A DNA stretch of 64,000 nucleotides from Pseudomonas fulva NBRC 16637 = DSM 17717. GTDB taxonomy: Bacteria; Pseudomonadota; Gammaproteobacteria; Pseudomonadales; Pseudomonadaceae. Location: contig NZ_BBIQ01000002.1 of NCBI RefSeq assembly GCF_000730565.1, positions 62,001 to 126,000 of the forward strand, in the 5' to 3' direction. The notes under the pieces were generated by a model. That model saw only the letters and a list, made by a program, of their open reading frames with translations. It made no database searches and was not told where the DNA came from. The position numbers and the translations under genes were made by a program. Positions 27,087 through 36,584 of this stretch are shown here, one piece after another; within the stretch, counting starts at the first letter, position 1, and every line of letters starts with the position of its first letter.

Positions 27087-28831
27087 GGCATCTCCTGGTT
27101 TGGGGGTAGCAGGGTGACCACACAGCTGAAGGGCGAAAGCGTCGAGCCGGCGTGCGCCTTGTCGCCGCTGTCGAAAAGGCAGGTGCCTGCAGGCGCAGCC
27201 GCCAGGTGCTGCGCCTGGTCGCCCAGGTTCAGGTCGATGCGCAAGGTACTGCCATCCCCCAGCTGCCAGCGTGCAGTCAGCGCCTTGTCAGCCAATACCT
27301 CGGCGCCCAGGGAACGGGTGCCAGGCAGGCGCGGGACCAGGTGCTGGCGGCGCGTAGTGAGCAGCTGCTGGTACAGCCCATGCCAGCCGGCAATCACATC
27401 CTGCGGGTCAGGCCTGGAGGCGTGGAACGTCTGCTCGGCGTTCGGGTCGGGAATACGCGCACGCTTTTCGGGGTCGGCGAAGGCGGCAAAATGCTCGAAT
27501 TCACCGCGCCGGCCTTCGCGCACCGCGTCGGCGAGCTCATCATGAAAGTCGGTGAAGAACAGGAAGGGTGCACGGCTGCCGTCGTCATCGCCCATGAACA
27601 GCAAAGGAATCATCGGGCTCAGCAACAATAGCCCGGTTGCCGCGCGCAGGGCCGCGGGCGATGTCAACCGGGTTAGACGCTCGCCCATGGCGCGGTTGCC
27701 GATCTGGTCATGGTTCTGCAGAAACAGCACGAAGGCGCTTGGCGGCAGGTGGCCGCTGGGTTCGCCGCGTGGTTCGCCATGGCGGTTGAGCTGGCCCTGG
27801 AAGACGAAGCCCTCGCCAAGGCAGCGCGCCAGCTTGCCGATCGGGTCATCCTTGTAGTCTTCGTAGTAGCCTTCGGTTTCATCGGTCAGCAACACGTGAA
27901 GCGCATTGTGGCCATCGTCGTTCCACTGTGCGTCGAAGCCTTGTTCGAGCAAGAACGCCTGGTTGTGCTCGTTTTCCAGCACCAGCCACACGTGTCGGCC
28001 CGGCTCGACGGTCTCGCGCACACGCTTGGCCAGTTCCTTGAGGAAGTCAGGCTGATCGATGGCATGCACCGCATCCAGACGCAAGCCGTCGATCCGGTAA
28101 TCGCAGATCCACATCAGGGCGTTCTGGATGAAATATTCACGCACCTCGGGCCGGCGGAAGTCGATGGCGGCACCCCAGGGGGTCTGACGGTCTTCGCGAA
28201 AGAACGAGCTGGCGTACTCATGCAGGAAGTTGCCATCGGGGCCGAAGTGGTTGTAGACCACATCGAGCATCACCATCAGCCCGTGGCCATGCGCCTGGTC
28301 CACCAGGCTGCACAGTTGCTCGGGTGTACCGTAGTTGTGCTGCGCTGCATAAGGCAGCACGCCGTCGTACCCCCAGTTGCGGGTGCCCGGGAATTGGCTG
28401 ATCGGCATCAATTCAATGGCGGTAATGCCGGTCGAGGCAATACGGTGCAAATGGCTCGACACACCTTCATAGCCACCCAGTACGCCCACATGCAGCTCCT
28501 GGATCACCGCCTCGTGCCAGGGGCGGCCTTGCCAGGGATGCTGCCAGGTGTAGCCGGCCAGGTCCACGACTTGGCTGGGGCCGTGGACGCCCTCGGGTTG
28601 AAAGCGCGATGCGGGGTCGGCAACGCGAAGCTCGCCATTGATGCAGTAGCGGTACAGGTCCCCTGGCTTGGCAGGGGCGGTGCCAATGAACCAGCCATCG
28701 TCATCGTCATCGGGAACGAGGTCGACGGCGTCCTGGTGCTGCAATTCCAAACTCACGCTGCGCGCGTCGGGTGCCCAGAGGGCGAAGCGCGCCGACGTGG
28801 CGTCCTCAACATGTGCGCCATGCCTTTGCAT
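27083..28831 (-). CDS. treZ: Maltooligosyl trehalose trehalohydrolase
   Basis: GH13_10 hydrolase that releases trehalose from maltooligosyl trehalose. 582 residues with an N-terminal CBM48-like domain (ARFALWAPDARSVSLELQ) and a barrel with LDVVYNHFGPDGNF, the nucleophile Asp in DGLRLDAVHAIDQPDF, the acid/base Glu in LVLENEHNQ, and FLQNHDQIGNRAMGERL. GAGAGG lies 6 bases before the ATG. Its start is 13 bases after glgA, and malQ overlaps its stop. Confidence 0.95.
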   Translation of the reverse strand: MQRHGAHVEDATSARFALWAPDARSVSLELQHQDAVDLVPDDDDDGWFIGTAPAKPGDLYRYCINGELRVADPASRFQPEGVHGPSQVVDLAGYTWQHPWQGRPWHEAVIQELHVGVLGGYEGVSSHLHRIASTGITAIELMPISQFPGTRNWGYDGVLPYAAQHNYGTPEQLCSLVDQAHGHGLMVMLDVVYNHFGPDGNFLHEYASSFFREDRQTPWGAAIDFRRPEVREYFIQNALMWICDYRIDGLRLDAVHAIDQPDFLKELAKRVRETVEPGRHVWLVLENEHNQAFLLEQGFDAQWNDDGHNALHVLLTDETEGYYEDYKDDPIGKLARCLGEGFVFQGQLNRHGEPRGEPSGHLPPSAFVLFLQNHDQIGNRAMGERLTRLTSPAALRAATGLLLLSPMIPLLFMGDDDGSRAPFLFFTDFHDELADAVREGRRGEFEHFAAFADPEKRARIPDPNAEQTFHASRPDPQDVIAGWHGLYQQLLTTRRQHLVPRLPGTRSLGAEVLADKALTARWQLGDGSTLRIDLNLGDQAQHLAAAPAGTCLFDSGDKAHAGSTLSPFSCVVTLLPPNQEMP

Positions 28832-28844
28832 CTTCGACCTCTCT

Positions 28845-30404
28845 TCAGTAATGAGCCAATTGAACTTGCTTGACCAGGTCTTCGTACAAGCGTGCGTAGG
28901 GTTCCACCGCTTGGCACCAGTTGAATGGCTGGGTCATGGACAGGCAACGCATGGCATTGAGCAGGTCTTTCTTCTGGTAGATGTAGAACGCCCGGCTGAG
29001 CGCCTCGCGGTAGCTTTCTACCGTCGACTCGTCGAACAGGAAACCTGTCACGCCGTTCTCGATGGTATCGGCCAGCCCGCCGGTCTTGCGTGCAACGGGC
29101 AGCGAGCCGAAGCGCTGGGCGTACATCTGGCTCAGACCACATGGCTCGTAGCGCGAAGGCATCAGCAGGAAGTCGCTGCCAGCGAACATGCGGCGTGCGT
29201 CGGTTTCGTTGAAGCCGATGCGGACACCCACACGGCCGGGATGACGCAGGGCCAGTTCGCGCATGGCTTGCTCTTCTTCAGGCTCGCCACGACCAATGAT
29301 TGCAATTTGGCCGCCTTGCTCGACGATGTACTCGGCAACGCCCAGGGTCAGGTCCAGCCCTTTCTGGTAGACCAGGCGCGAGACCACGGCGAACAACGGG
29401 CCCTCGGAGGGGTCCAGCTGGAACAGCTCGCGCACTGCCTGTGCATTGCGCGCCTTGCCCTCCCAGTCGTTGATGCTGAAATTGTGCTGCAGGTGCTTGT
29501 CGGTCGCTGCATCCCAGCTTTCGTCAATGCCGTTCGGAATGCCGCCCAATAGCCCCTGTTGCGCCTTGCTGGCCAGGAAACCGTCCAGGCCGCAGCCGAA
29601 TTCGGGGGTGGTGATTTCCTGGGCGTAGGTGGCACTGACCGTGGTGATATGGCTGGAGTAGGCCAGGCCAGCTTTCAGGAAGGAGAGCTTGCCGTAGAAC
29701 TCCATGCCTTCCTGCTGCATGGCATGGTCGGGTATGGCCAGTTCCGGGCTGCAGCCACGGCTGTAGACACCCTGGTAGGCCAGGTTGTGAATGGTGAACA
29801 GGGTCGGGGTGCTCAAGCCGCGCCAGTGCATGTACGCAGGCGCCAGGCCCGCTGGCCAGTCATGGGCATGCACCATTTCCGGTTTCCAATGGATCATGCC
29901 TTCACCGGCTGCGATTTCTGCAGCCGCCAGGCCCAGGCGGGCGAAACGGATATGGTTGTCCGGCCAGTCGCGACCGTTTTCTGCTGCGTAAGGCGTGCCG
30001 GGACGCTGGTAGAGCTCTGGGCAGATCAACACGTAGATCACCAGCCCGTCGGGCAAGTCCATCCGGCCGATCTTGCAAGGGGGCAAGGCTGCATGGCCGC
30101 CCAGCTCACCGACGATGTGGATGGGGTTGTCGCTTTCCACCACCTGCGGGTAACCCGGGATCAGCACACGCACGTCGTGCAGGTGGGCAAGGGCGCGAGG
30201 CAACGCCGCGGAGACGTCGCCCAAACCACCGGTCTTCACCAAGTCAGCGATTTCCGAGGTGACGAAAAGGATCTTGCGTTTGTTCGGGTTGTTCTGGCGC
30301 TGGGCGCCAGGTGCCTTGCCTGTCTTGGCGAGCTCCGGGGTGAGCGGTTCGCGATGTTCCGATGTAAAGGTAGCTACTTGAGTCGCGACAGCGGCACTGA
30401 TCAT
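28845..30404 (-). CDS. glgA: Glycogen synthase (GT5)
   Basis: Transfers glucosyl from a nucleotide sugar; in organisms with GlgE and no GlgC, GlgA-like enzymes may also make maltose-1-phosphate. 519 residues. About 42 N-terminal residues of low-complexity polar sequence precede the conserved KILFVTSEIADLVKTGGLGDV, where the KTGGL loop binds the donor. Other signatures are HAHDWPAGLAPAYMH, GIPNGIDESWD, FAVVSRLVYQKGLDL and the ELLMPSRYEPCGLSQ-like segment MPSRYEPCGLSQMYAQRFG. GGAG lies 7 bases before the ATG. First gene of the glgA-treZ-malQ-treY-DUF2934-glgX operon. No glgC lies in the window. Confidence 0.93.
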   Translation of the reverse strand: MISAAVATQVATFTSEHREPLTPELAKTGKAPGAQRQNNPNKRKILFVTSEIADLVKTGGLGDVSAALPRALAHLHDVRVLIPGYPQVVESDNPIHIVGELGGHAALPPCKIGRMDLPDGLVIYVLICPELYQRPGTPYAAENGRDWPDNHIRFARLGLAAAEIAAGEGMIHWKPEMVHAHDWPAGLAPAYMHWRGLSTPTLFTIHNLAYQGVYSRGCSPELAIPDHAMQQEGMEFYGKLSFLKAGLAYSSHITTVSATYAQEITTPEFGCGLDGFLASKAQQGLLGGIPNGIDESWDAATDKHLQHNFSINDWEGKARNAQAVRELFQLDPSEGPLFAVVSRLVYQKGLDLTLGVAEYIVEQGGQIAIIGRGEPEEEQAMRELALRHPGRVGVRIGFNETDARRMFAGSDFLLMPSRYEPCGLSQMYAQRFGSLPVARKTGGLADTIENGVTGFLFDESTVESYREALSRAFYIYQKKDLLNAMRCLSMTQPFNWCQAVEPYARLYEDLVKQVQLAHY

Positions 30405-31067
30405 TCTTTCTCTCCGTCCCTAAGCTTGGCCGGGCACTGATAAACCGCGGCGGTCTTTCGTGTTGATTCTCTCTTTGCGAATTCTGCGTACTGCAATCCT
30501 TGCCCCCGAGTCGTGCGCACAGGCACAGCGCATTTGGCATTCCGGCCAAAAGGCGAGTGGACTGGTTGGGGTGGGCGGGCCGTGCGTGGGAATAACCCAT
30601 TTCATCTGGCCTGCTTAGTTCCTGACCTGCCGGCTTTCCTTAAAGTTCGACTTTTTTTCCGTTGCTCTTCCAATGAGCAAATGGCGGGCCGGAACTTGAG
30701 TGTAGGCGAGAAATATTACAAATGTGACCGAACGGTCATCCCAGGCGGCCACCGTGCTAGACGCAAACGTTGGCATCAACTCGCCGAGCACTCAGGGCGC
30801 TTTTATTGCACGCCGGCGAGAGGCGACGAGCGGCGCTGTGTGTATTGCTTTGCACCTTAACGGTGCGACCCGTGCTGTATGACGGGGCCTTGATCGATCG
30901 AGCGCTGTTAAATTGATCTTGCGCACCCTGAATGGCAGATAGCGCGGCGTCTCGTCCCCAATAAACCAACATGAACACACCGCCCGTCGCTGAACCCTCA
31001 TGCCGTCCACTGGACTAACCTGAAAGGCGAAACGTCGTCACTCATTCCAGAAGGGGAGCACCTGCTC
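30405..31067. other. Divergent glgA-gnd intergenic region, no gene seen
   Basis: About 660 bases without a convincing coding frame; the short frames present on both strands lack ribosome sites and mutual consistency. It should carry promoters for glgA and gnd. An inverted repeat TGACCG-AA-CGGTCA is at 30725-30738. GAACTT, the AlgU -35 sequence, occurs at 30648-30643 on the minus strand (with a poor -10, TCAGG, 17 bases on) and again near 30691 on the plus strand without a matching -10. Confidence 0.6.
30725..30738. promoter_or_regulatory. Inverted repeat TGACCG-AA-CGGTCA, possible TetR-type operator
   Basis: Perfect 6-base arms around two bases in the middle of the glgA-gnd intergenic region. 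Spacing and length resemble operators of TetR-family repressors. No regulator gene adjoins it. Confidence 0.4.
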
Positions 31068-32051
31068 ATGCAATTGGGAATCGTCGGGCTGGGCCGCATG
31101 GGCGGCAACATCGCAAGGCGGCTTATGCTCGCTGGCCATCACACCGTGGTGCATGACCGCAACGCACAAGCCGTTACTGCTCTGGAGGGCGAAGGCAGCG
31201 TCGGGGCGGCTGACCTGGCTGCACTGATCGAGAAACTCCAGGCGCCTCGTGCCGTCTGGGTCATGCTTCCCGCCGGGGCGCCTACCGAGCAGACCATTGC
31301 CCAGCTGGCTGACTTGCTGGAACCTGGCGATTCGATCATCGACGGTGGTAATACTTTCTACAAAGACGACATGCGCCGCGCCGCAGAACTGGCCCAGCGT
31401 GGGCTTCACTACCTGGATGTCGGTACCTCAGGCGGGGTATGGGGCCTGGAACGCGGTTACTGCATGATGATCGGCGGGGAAAAGGACGTGTTCGAACGTC
31501 TGGAGCCCCTGTTTGCAGCACTCGCACCCGGTGTCGGGGACATCCCGCGCACCCACGGACGCACCGGAGAACCACAGCGTGCCGAGCATGGCTATATCCA
31601 TGCCGGCCCGCCGGGTGCCGGGCACTACGTGAAGATGGTGCACAACGGCATCGAATACGGCTTGATGCAGGCTTACGCCGAAGGCTTCGACCTGCTGCGC
31701 AGCAAAGGCGGTGACGAGCTGCCCGAGGACCAGCGCTTTGACCTGAACGTGGCCGAGATCGCCGAAGTGTGGCGCCGTGGCAGCGTGGTCACGTCCTGGC
31801 TGCTGGACCTGACCGCCGACGCGCTGGTGGCCGACCCTCAGTTGGCCCAGTTCAGCGGCTCGGTGTCGGACAGCGGGGAAGGGCGCTGGACCATCGACGC
31901 GGCTGTCGAGCAGGCAGTGCCAGTACCGGTGCTGTCCAGTGCGCTGTTCGCGCGTTTCCGTTCGCGCCAACAACAAGGCACGTATGGCGACAAGATTCTC
32001 TCGGCCATGCGCCTTGGGTTCGGTGGGCACGTTGAGAAGAAACCTGAATGA
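31068..32051 (+). CDS. gnd: 6-phosphogluconate dehydrogenase, short (NAD-preferring) type
   Basis: Oxidative decarboxylation of 6-phosphogluconate to ribulose-5-phosphate. 327 residues, the short class (GntZ/YqeC-like) rather than the 470-residue NADP enzyme. The N-terminal Rossmann motif [13 protein letters not shown] is followed by HDRNAQAV, an acidic residue at the end of the second strand that favours NAD. Also visible are [22 protein letters not shown] and [32 protein letters not shown] precedes the ATG. The stop overlaps the zwf start by 4 bases. Confidence 0.94.
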   Translation: MQLGIVGLGRMGGNIARRLMLAGHHTVVHDRNAQAVTALEGEGSVGAADLAALIEKLQAPRAVWVMLPAGAPTEQTIAQLADLLEPGDSIIDGGNTFYKDDMRRAAELAQRGLHYLDVGTSGGVWGLERGYCMMIGGEKDVFERLEPLFAALAPGVGDIPRTHGRTGEPQRAEHGYIHAGPPGAGHYVKMVHNGIEYGLMQAYAEGFDLLRSKGGDELPEDQRFDLNVAEIAEVWRRGSVVTSWLLDLTADALVADPQLAQFSGSVSDSGEGRWTIDAAVEQAVPVPVLSSALFARFRSRQQQGTYGDKILSAMRLGFGGHVEKKPE

Positions 32052-33556
32052 GTAAAAAACCGGTAACGCCCGCTGCTCCACCCTGTACCTTGTTTCTGTT
32101 CGGCGCCAATGGCGACTTGGTCAAGCGACTGCTGATGCCTGCGCTCTACAACCTCAGCCGTGATGGCCTGCTCGATCGGGACCTGCGCATCGTGGGTGTC
32201 GACCACAATGCTGTCAGCGCCGAGGAATTTGCTGAACGTTTGCATGCGTTCATGGCCGAGCGCGACAAAGGTGGCGAGGGTGCTCCAGCGAACCTGGACG
32301 AAAAGCTCTGGGCCAGCCTTGCCAAGCGCCTGGACTATCAGACCGGGGACTTTCTCGACGCGGCGACTTATGAGGCGATCGCCCAGCGCATCGACAAGAC
32401 CAGCCATGGCAACGCCATTTTCTACCTGGCGACCTCCCCACGGTTCTTCCCCGAAGTGGCCAAGCGCCTCGGGGAAGCCGGGTTGCTGGACGAATCGGGC
32501 GGCGGGTTTCGCCGGGTGGTCATCGAGAAACCGTTCGGACACGACCTTGCCAGCGCCGAGGCGCTCAACGCCTGCCTGCTGAACGTGATGGGCGAGCGTC
32601 AGATTTACCGGATCGACCATTTCCTGGGCAAGGAAACCGTCCAGAACATCCTGGTCAGCCGTTTCTCCAACGGGCTGTTCGAGTCGTTCTGGAACAATCA
32701 TTACATCGACCATGTGCAGATCACCGCCGCTGAAACCGTAGGGGTCGAAACCCGTGGTGCGTTCTATGACAGCACCGGTGCAATGCGCGACATGGTGCCC
32801 AATCATCTGTTCCAGCTGCTGGCGATGGTGGCCATGGAGCCGCCTGCAGCGTTTGCCGCCGACGCGGTTCGCGGGGAGAAAGCCAAGGTGATCGGCGCGA
32901 TCCGCCCGTGGTCGACCAAGATGGCATTGAAGAACTCGGTTCGCGGCCAATATGTAGCCGGCACCCTGGGCGGGAAGCACGTGCCGGGTTACCGCCAGGA
33001 AAGCAAGGTGGAACCTGACAGCCAGACCGAAACGTTCGTGGCCATGAAGATCATGATCGACAACTGGCGCTGGGCCGGTGTGCCCTTTTACCTGCGCACC
33101 GGTAAGCGCATGAGCGTGCGCGATACGGAAATCGCCATCTGCTTCAAGCCGGCGCCGTATGCCCAGTTCCGAGAGTCCGCGTTGCAAAGGCCCAAGCCCA
33201 ATTACCTGAAGATCCAGATCCAGCCCAACGAAGGCATGTGGTTCGACCTTCAGGCCAAGCGGCCAGGGCCGGAACTGGTGATGGAGAATGTCGAGCTGGG
33301 TTTCGCCTACAAAGACTTCTTCAAGATGACCCCGGCCACCGGTTACGAAACCTTGATCTACGACTGCCTGACAGGCGACCAGACGTTGTTTCAGCGTGCC
33401 GACAACATCGAGAACGGCTGGCGCGCCGTCCAGCCGTTTCTCGATGCCTGGGCCCAGGGCGGGGAAGTGCACGACTACGAGGCCGGCCAGGATGGCCCGG
33501 AGGCGGGCAACGAGCTGCTGGCCCGGGACAAGCGCGAGTGGCACCGGCTGGGTTGA
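32048..33556 (+). CDS. zwf: Glucose-6-phosphate 1-dehydrogenase
   Basis: First oxidative step from glucose-6-phosphate. 502 residues with the N-terminal nucleotide-binding [22 protein letters not shown], the active-site signature [15 protein letters not shown] near residue 187, and [10 protein letters not shown]. Coupled to gnd through an ATGA overlap. Pseudomonads carry several zwf copies, and this one sits with glucan genes rather than with edd-glk, so it may serve glucose released from stored glucan or trehalose (inference). Confidence 0.96.
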   Translation: MSKKPVTPAAPPCTLFLFGANGDLVKRLLMPALYNLSRDGLLDRDLRIVGVDHNAVSAEEFAERLHAFMAERDKGGEGAPANLDEKLWASLAKRLDYQTGDFLDAATYEAIAQRIDKTSHGNAIFYLATSPRFFPEVAKRLGEAGLLDESGGGFRRVVIEKPFGHDLASAEALNACLLNVMGERQIYRIDHFLGKETVQNILVSRFSNGLFESFWNNHYIDHVQITAAETVGVETRGAFYDSTGAMRDMVPNHLFQLLAMVAMEPPAAFAADAVRGEKAKVIGAIRPWSTKMALKNSVRGQYVAGTLGGKHVPGYRQESKVEPDSQTETFVAMKIMIDNWRWAGVPFYLRTGKRMSVRDTEIAICFKPAPYAQFRESALQRPKPNYLKIQIQPNEGMWFDLQAKRPGPELVMENVELGFAYKDFFKMTPATGYETLIYDCLTGDQTLFQRADNIENGWRAVQPFLDAWAQGGEVHDYEAGQDGPEAGNELLARDKREWHRLG

Positions 33557-33583
33557 CGTTGCACCGTTTCGATCCGATCGCGT

Positions 33584-33619
33584 GGTGCCGGGCCTGTCCG
33601 CGAAAGCGGGTCCGGCACC
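33584..33619. repeat. Nested hairpin between zwf and the GH15 gene
   Basis: Outer arms GGTGCCGG and CCGGCACC enclose an inner CCGC-GAAA-GCGG stem. It resembles Pseudomonas REP-type hairpins and may terminate or stabilise the gnd-zwf mRNA. Confidence 0.5.
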
Positions 33620-33647
33620 ATTGACGCACTGAATTCCAGGAGTATCG

Positions 33648-35441
33648 ATGCCTGCCCATATTGAAGATTATGCCCTGCTGGGCAACTGCCGCAGTGCAGC
33701 CCTGGTTAGCAGCGACGGCTCACTCGACTGGCTGTGCCTGCCGCGTTTCGATGCGCCAGCGGTATTCGCGGCCTTGCTGGGTAACGAGGAAAATGGGCGT
33801 TGGCGCCTGGCGCCCTCGGACCCCGTGACAGAGCGCACCCGGCGCTACCTGGACGACACGCTGGTGCTTGAAACCGTCTGGGTCACGGCCTCGGGAAAGG
33901 CGCGGGTGCTGGATTTCATGCCCTTGGGTGACGAGAACGCGGTCGTGCGCATTGTCGAAGGGCTTTCGGGCCAGACCACGTTTGAAATGGACCTGGTGAT
34001 GCGCTTTGACTACGGGCGCAGCGTCCCTTGGGTAGAGCGGCTCGACCCGCTGACCCTCAGCGCGGTAGCAGGCCCGGACCGCTTGATCCTGTCCTCGACC
34101 GTGGCCCCCCATGCTCGCGATCATCACACGGTGGCGCGTATGCGGGTAGGCGAGGGCGAGCGGCATGTGTTCAGCTTGCGTCATCACCCTTCGCACCTGG
34201 CGGTTCCCGCCGAACAGGACGTCGATGCCTGCCTCAAGGCCACCGTGGATCAGTGGCAGGCCTTTGCAGCCAAGTGCCCGGACGTGGGACCGTACACGGC
34301 CTTGGTCCGCCGCTCGCTGCTGGTGCTCAAGGCCATGACCTATGCGCCCACGGGCGGGATCGTGGCGGCGGTGACGACCTCGCTACCCGAGCGCGTGGGC
34401 GGTGAGCGTAACTGGGACTACCGCTTCTGCTGGCTGCGCGATGCCACCATGACCTTGCTGGCCTTCATGAACCTGGGATACTTCGAAGAAGCCCAGGCCT
34501 GGCGTGAATGGCTGCTGCGTTCGGTGGCGGGCAACCCGGAGCAGATGCAGATCATGTACGGCCTGGCCGGTGAGCGTGACCTTCAGGAGTACACGTTGCC
34601 CTGGTTGGCCGGTTACGAGCACTCCCAGCCTGTGCGGGTGGGCAACGCAGCCGCCGCGCAAACACAGCTGGATATCTATGGTGAACTGGCCGACGCCATG
34701 AGCCAGGCAATCCGTGGTGGCCTGCCCAGGCATCCGCGCAGTGCCGCGATCAGCCGGGTGATCATGCCGTACCTGGAAAGCATCTGGCGTGAGCCTGATG
34801 AAGGCATCTGGGAAGTACGCGGTGGTCGGCAGCACTTCGTACACTCCAAGGTCATGGCCTGGGTGGCGTTCGACCGCGCTGCGGGGCTTGCCGAAACCAC
34901 CGAGGAGGACCGTGAACGCGGCCTTCACTACCGGCAGGTCGCTGATCAGATCCACCGGGAAGTGTGCGAGCAGGGGCTCGATGCTCAGGGCCAGCACTTC
35001 GTGCAGGCCTACGGCTCTTGCGAGATGGATGCCAGCCTGCTGCACATCGCGTTGACCGGCTTCTTGCCGGCCCACGACCCGCGGTTTCTGCGAACCCTGG
35101 CCCAGATCGAAAAGCGCCTGTTGCACAACGGCCTGTTGCTGCGCTACGACACCGACAGCTGCACCGATGGCCTGACGGCAGGCGAGGGGACATTCCTGGT
35201 GTGCTCCTTCTGGCTGGCCGACGTGTACGTGCTGCTAGGACGCCAGACCGAAGCGCACGCGCTGTATCAACGGCTGACCGAGCTGTGCAACGATGTGGGC
35301 CTGCTGGCCGAGCAGTACGATCCGGTAGGCAAGCGCATGCTGGGTAACTTCCCGCAGGCGTTCAGCCATATCGGCATCATCAATACCGCGCTCAACCTGC
35401 ACCGTGCGCAATGCCCTGCGCGCGTGCGCGCCAGCGCCTGA
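33648..35441 (+). CDS. Glycoside hydrolase family 15 protein (glucoamylase/trehalase-like)
   Basis: GH15 inverting glucosidase of 597 residues, probably cytosolic since no signal peptide is present. The family start HIEDYALLGNCRSAALVSSDGS is followed by the (alpha/alpha)6 barrel. The predicted acid is the Glu in EPDEGIWEVRGG, and the predicted base the Glu in TAGEGTFLVCSFW (about residue 513). GH15 members of this bacterial type hydrolyse alpha-glucosides including trehalose. Its position after gnd-zwf and near the glucan genes suggests it releases glucose from glucan or trehalose. AGGAG lies 6 bases before the ATG. Confidence 0.88.
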   Translation: MPAHIEDYALLGNCRSAALVSSDGSLDWLCLPRFDAPAVFAALLGNEENGRWRLAPSDPVTERTRRYLDDTLVLETVWVTASGKARVLDFMPLGDENAVVRIVEGLSGQTTFEMDLVMRFDYGRSVPWVERLDPLTLSAVAGPDRLILSSTVAPHARDHHTVARMRVGEGERHVFSLRHHPSHLAVPAEQDVDACLKATVDQWQAFAAKCPDVGPYTALVRRSLLVLKAMTYAPTGGIVAAVTTSLPERVGGERNWDYRFCWLRDATMTLLAFMNLGYFEEAQAWREWLLRSVAGNPEQMQIMYGLAGERDLQEYTLPWLAGYEHSQPVRVGNAAAAQTQLDIYGELADAMSQAIRGGLPRHPRSAAISRVIMPYLESIWREPDEGIWEVRGGRQHFVHSKVMAWVAFDRAAGLAETTEEDRERGLHYRQVADQIHREVCEQGLDAQGQHFVQAYGSCEMDASLLHIALTGFLPAHDPRFLRTLAQIEKRLLHNGLLLRYDTDSCTDGLTAGEGTFLVCSFWLADVYVLLGRQTEAHALYQRLTELCNDVGLLAEQYDPVGKRMLGNFPQAFSHIGIINTALNLHRAQCPARVRASA

Positions 35442-35449
35442 AGCCTGGT

Positions 35450-35469
35450 AGCCGGCGCTTGCGCCGGCT
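35450..35469. terminator. Hairpin after the GH15 gene
   Basis: Perfect 9-base arms AGCCGGCGC and GCGCCGGCT with a TT loop, starting 8 bases after the stop. No T-run; terminator or REP-like. Confidence 0.45.
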
Positions 35470-35529
35470 CATGGTTTCGCTACGCAAGCGGAGTAGACTA
35501 CGGAACATTTCCGAGAGCACGGAGCGTTC

Positions 35530-35886
35530 ATGGGTATTCGCGGTAGGGATCGTCAGATCGACAACATCGAGTTCAACGTCAGCGACATCGCGCGCAGCAA
35601 AGCATTCTACGCAGCGGTGTTCGGCTGGAAGTTCACCGATTACGGGCCAGCCTACACCGAGTTCAGCGACGGCCGGCTGACGGGTGGTTTCACTACAGGT
35701 GAGCCCGTGCGGCCAGGAGGGCCTCTGGTCATTCTCTATGCAGATGACTTGCAGGTCACCCAGCGACGGGTGCAAGCAGCGGGCGGCACCGTCAGCAGGG
35801 CAGTGTTCGCGTTTCCGGGCGGTCGCCGTTTTCATTTCACCGATCCGGATGGGTTCGAGTTGGCCGTGTGGACGGCCGACGCCTGA
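35530..35886 (+). CDS. VOC-family (glyoxalase/bleomycin-resistance fold) protein
   Basis: A 118-residue single-domain VOC protein. The beta-alpha-beta-beta-beta repeats begin at IDNIEFNVSDIARSKAFYAAVFGWKF and end with FPGGRRFHFTDPDGFELAVW, where His and Glu are probable metal ligands. Substrate unknown. GGAG lies 7 bases upstream. The stop codon overlaps the ATG of the RutR-like regulator (TGATG), so the two are translationally coupled. Confidence 0.87.
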   Translation: MGIRGRDRQIDNIEFNVSDIARSKAFYAAVFGWKFTDYGPAYTEFSDGRLTGGFTTGEPVRPGGPLVILYADDLQVTQRRVQAAGGTVSRAVFAFPGGRRFHFTDPDGFELAVWTADA

Positions 35887-36506
35887 TGGCCAGCCACAAG
35901 ATTGAAATCCGTCGTCGCAACGTCGAAAAGATTCTGCAGGCTGCCGAACGCGTATTCGCCGAGAAGGGCTTCGCTGCCACTTCCATGGGCGATATCGCCG
36001 AACAGGCGCAGCTGCCGCGCTCGAATCTTCACTACTACTTCAAGACCAAGGACGACCTGTTTCGAGCGGTGCTGCAGGACTTGCTCGAAGTCTGGAAGCA
36101 AGACGCGTTGAGCTTCGAGCACTTCGATGACCCTCGCGTCGTGCTGACCAGTTATATCCGCGCGAAGATGGCACACTCCCGTTCACGGCCGCTGGGCTCG
36201 AAAATCTGGGCCGAGGAGATGCTGCACGGTGCGCCGGTGCTCAAAGCGGACCTGGATGAGAGCCTGGTGCCCTGGGCCAGGCTAAAGGAGGCGAAGATCC
36301 GCCGCTGGGTGGAGGAGGGGCGCATTCTGCCGGTGCAGCCGTCGGCGCTGCTGTACATGATATGGGCATCGACCCAGCATTATGCCGACTTCGGTTACCA
36401 GGTGGCCTTGCTCAACGAAGGCGAGCCGCTGTCCGACCGAGACTTCGAAAACGCTGTGCAGACGGTCACCCGTGTAATCCTGCGAGGTATTGGGTTAGAG
36501 CCTTGA
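35886..36506 (+). CDS. rutR: RutR-like TetR-family regulator of pyrimidine catabolism
   Basis: A 206-residue TetR repressor. The N-terminal helix-turn-helix covers about 12-58 (AAERVFAEKGFAATSMGDIAEQAQ, split by LPRSNLHYYFKTKDDLF). The ligand domain resembles E. coli RutR, including EEMLHGAP and the diagnostic MIWASTQHYADFGYQV, so uracil or a related pyrimidine is the likely effector. ATG 35886 is chosen because it overlaps the preceding stop as TGATG; an upstream start at 35868 lies inside the VOC gene. It faces the preTA operon from a convergent position 200 bases away. Confidence 0.85.
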   Translation: MASHKIEIRRRNVEKILQAAERVFAEKGFAATSMGDIAEQAQLPRSNLHYYFKTKDDLFRAVLQDLLEVWKQDALSFEHFDDPRVVLTSYIRAKMAHSRSRPLGSKIWAEEMLHGAPVLKADLDESLVPWARLKEAKIRRWVEEGRILPVQPSALLYMIWASTQHYADFGYQVALLNEGEPLSDRDFENAVQTVTRVILRGIGLEP

Positions 36507-36584
36507 GGCGTCAGACGGCTGTTGACTGCCACCGGCAGAGGGCGTGCAGCGGTCCCGGCGCACGATGATGCGGGGAGTATAGAC

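Noticed and set aside
30513..31010. Short frames in the glgA-gnd spacer
   Set aside because: Overlapping frames on both strands, none with a ribosome site or recognisable sequence.
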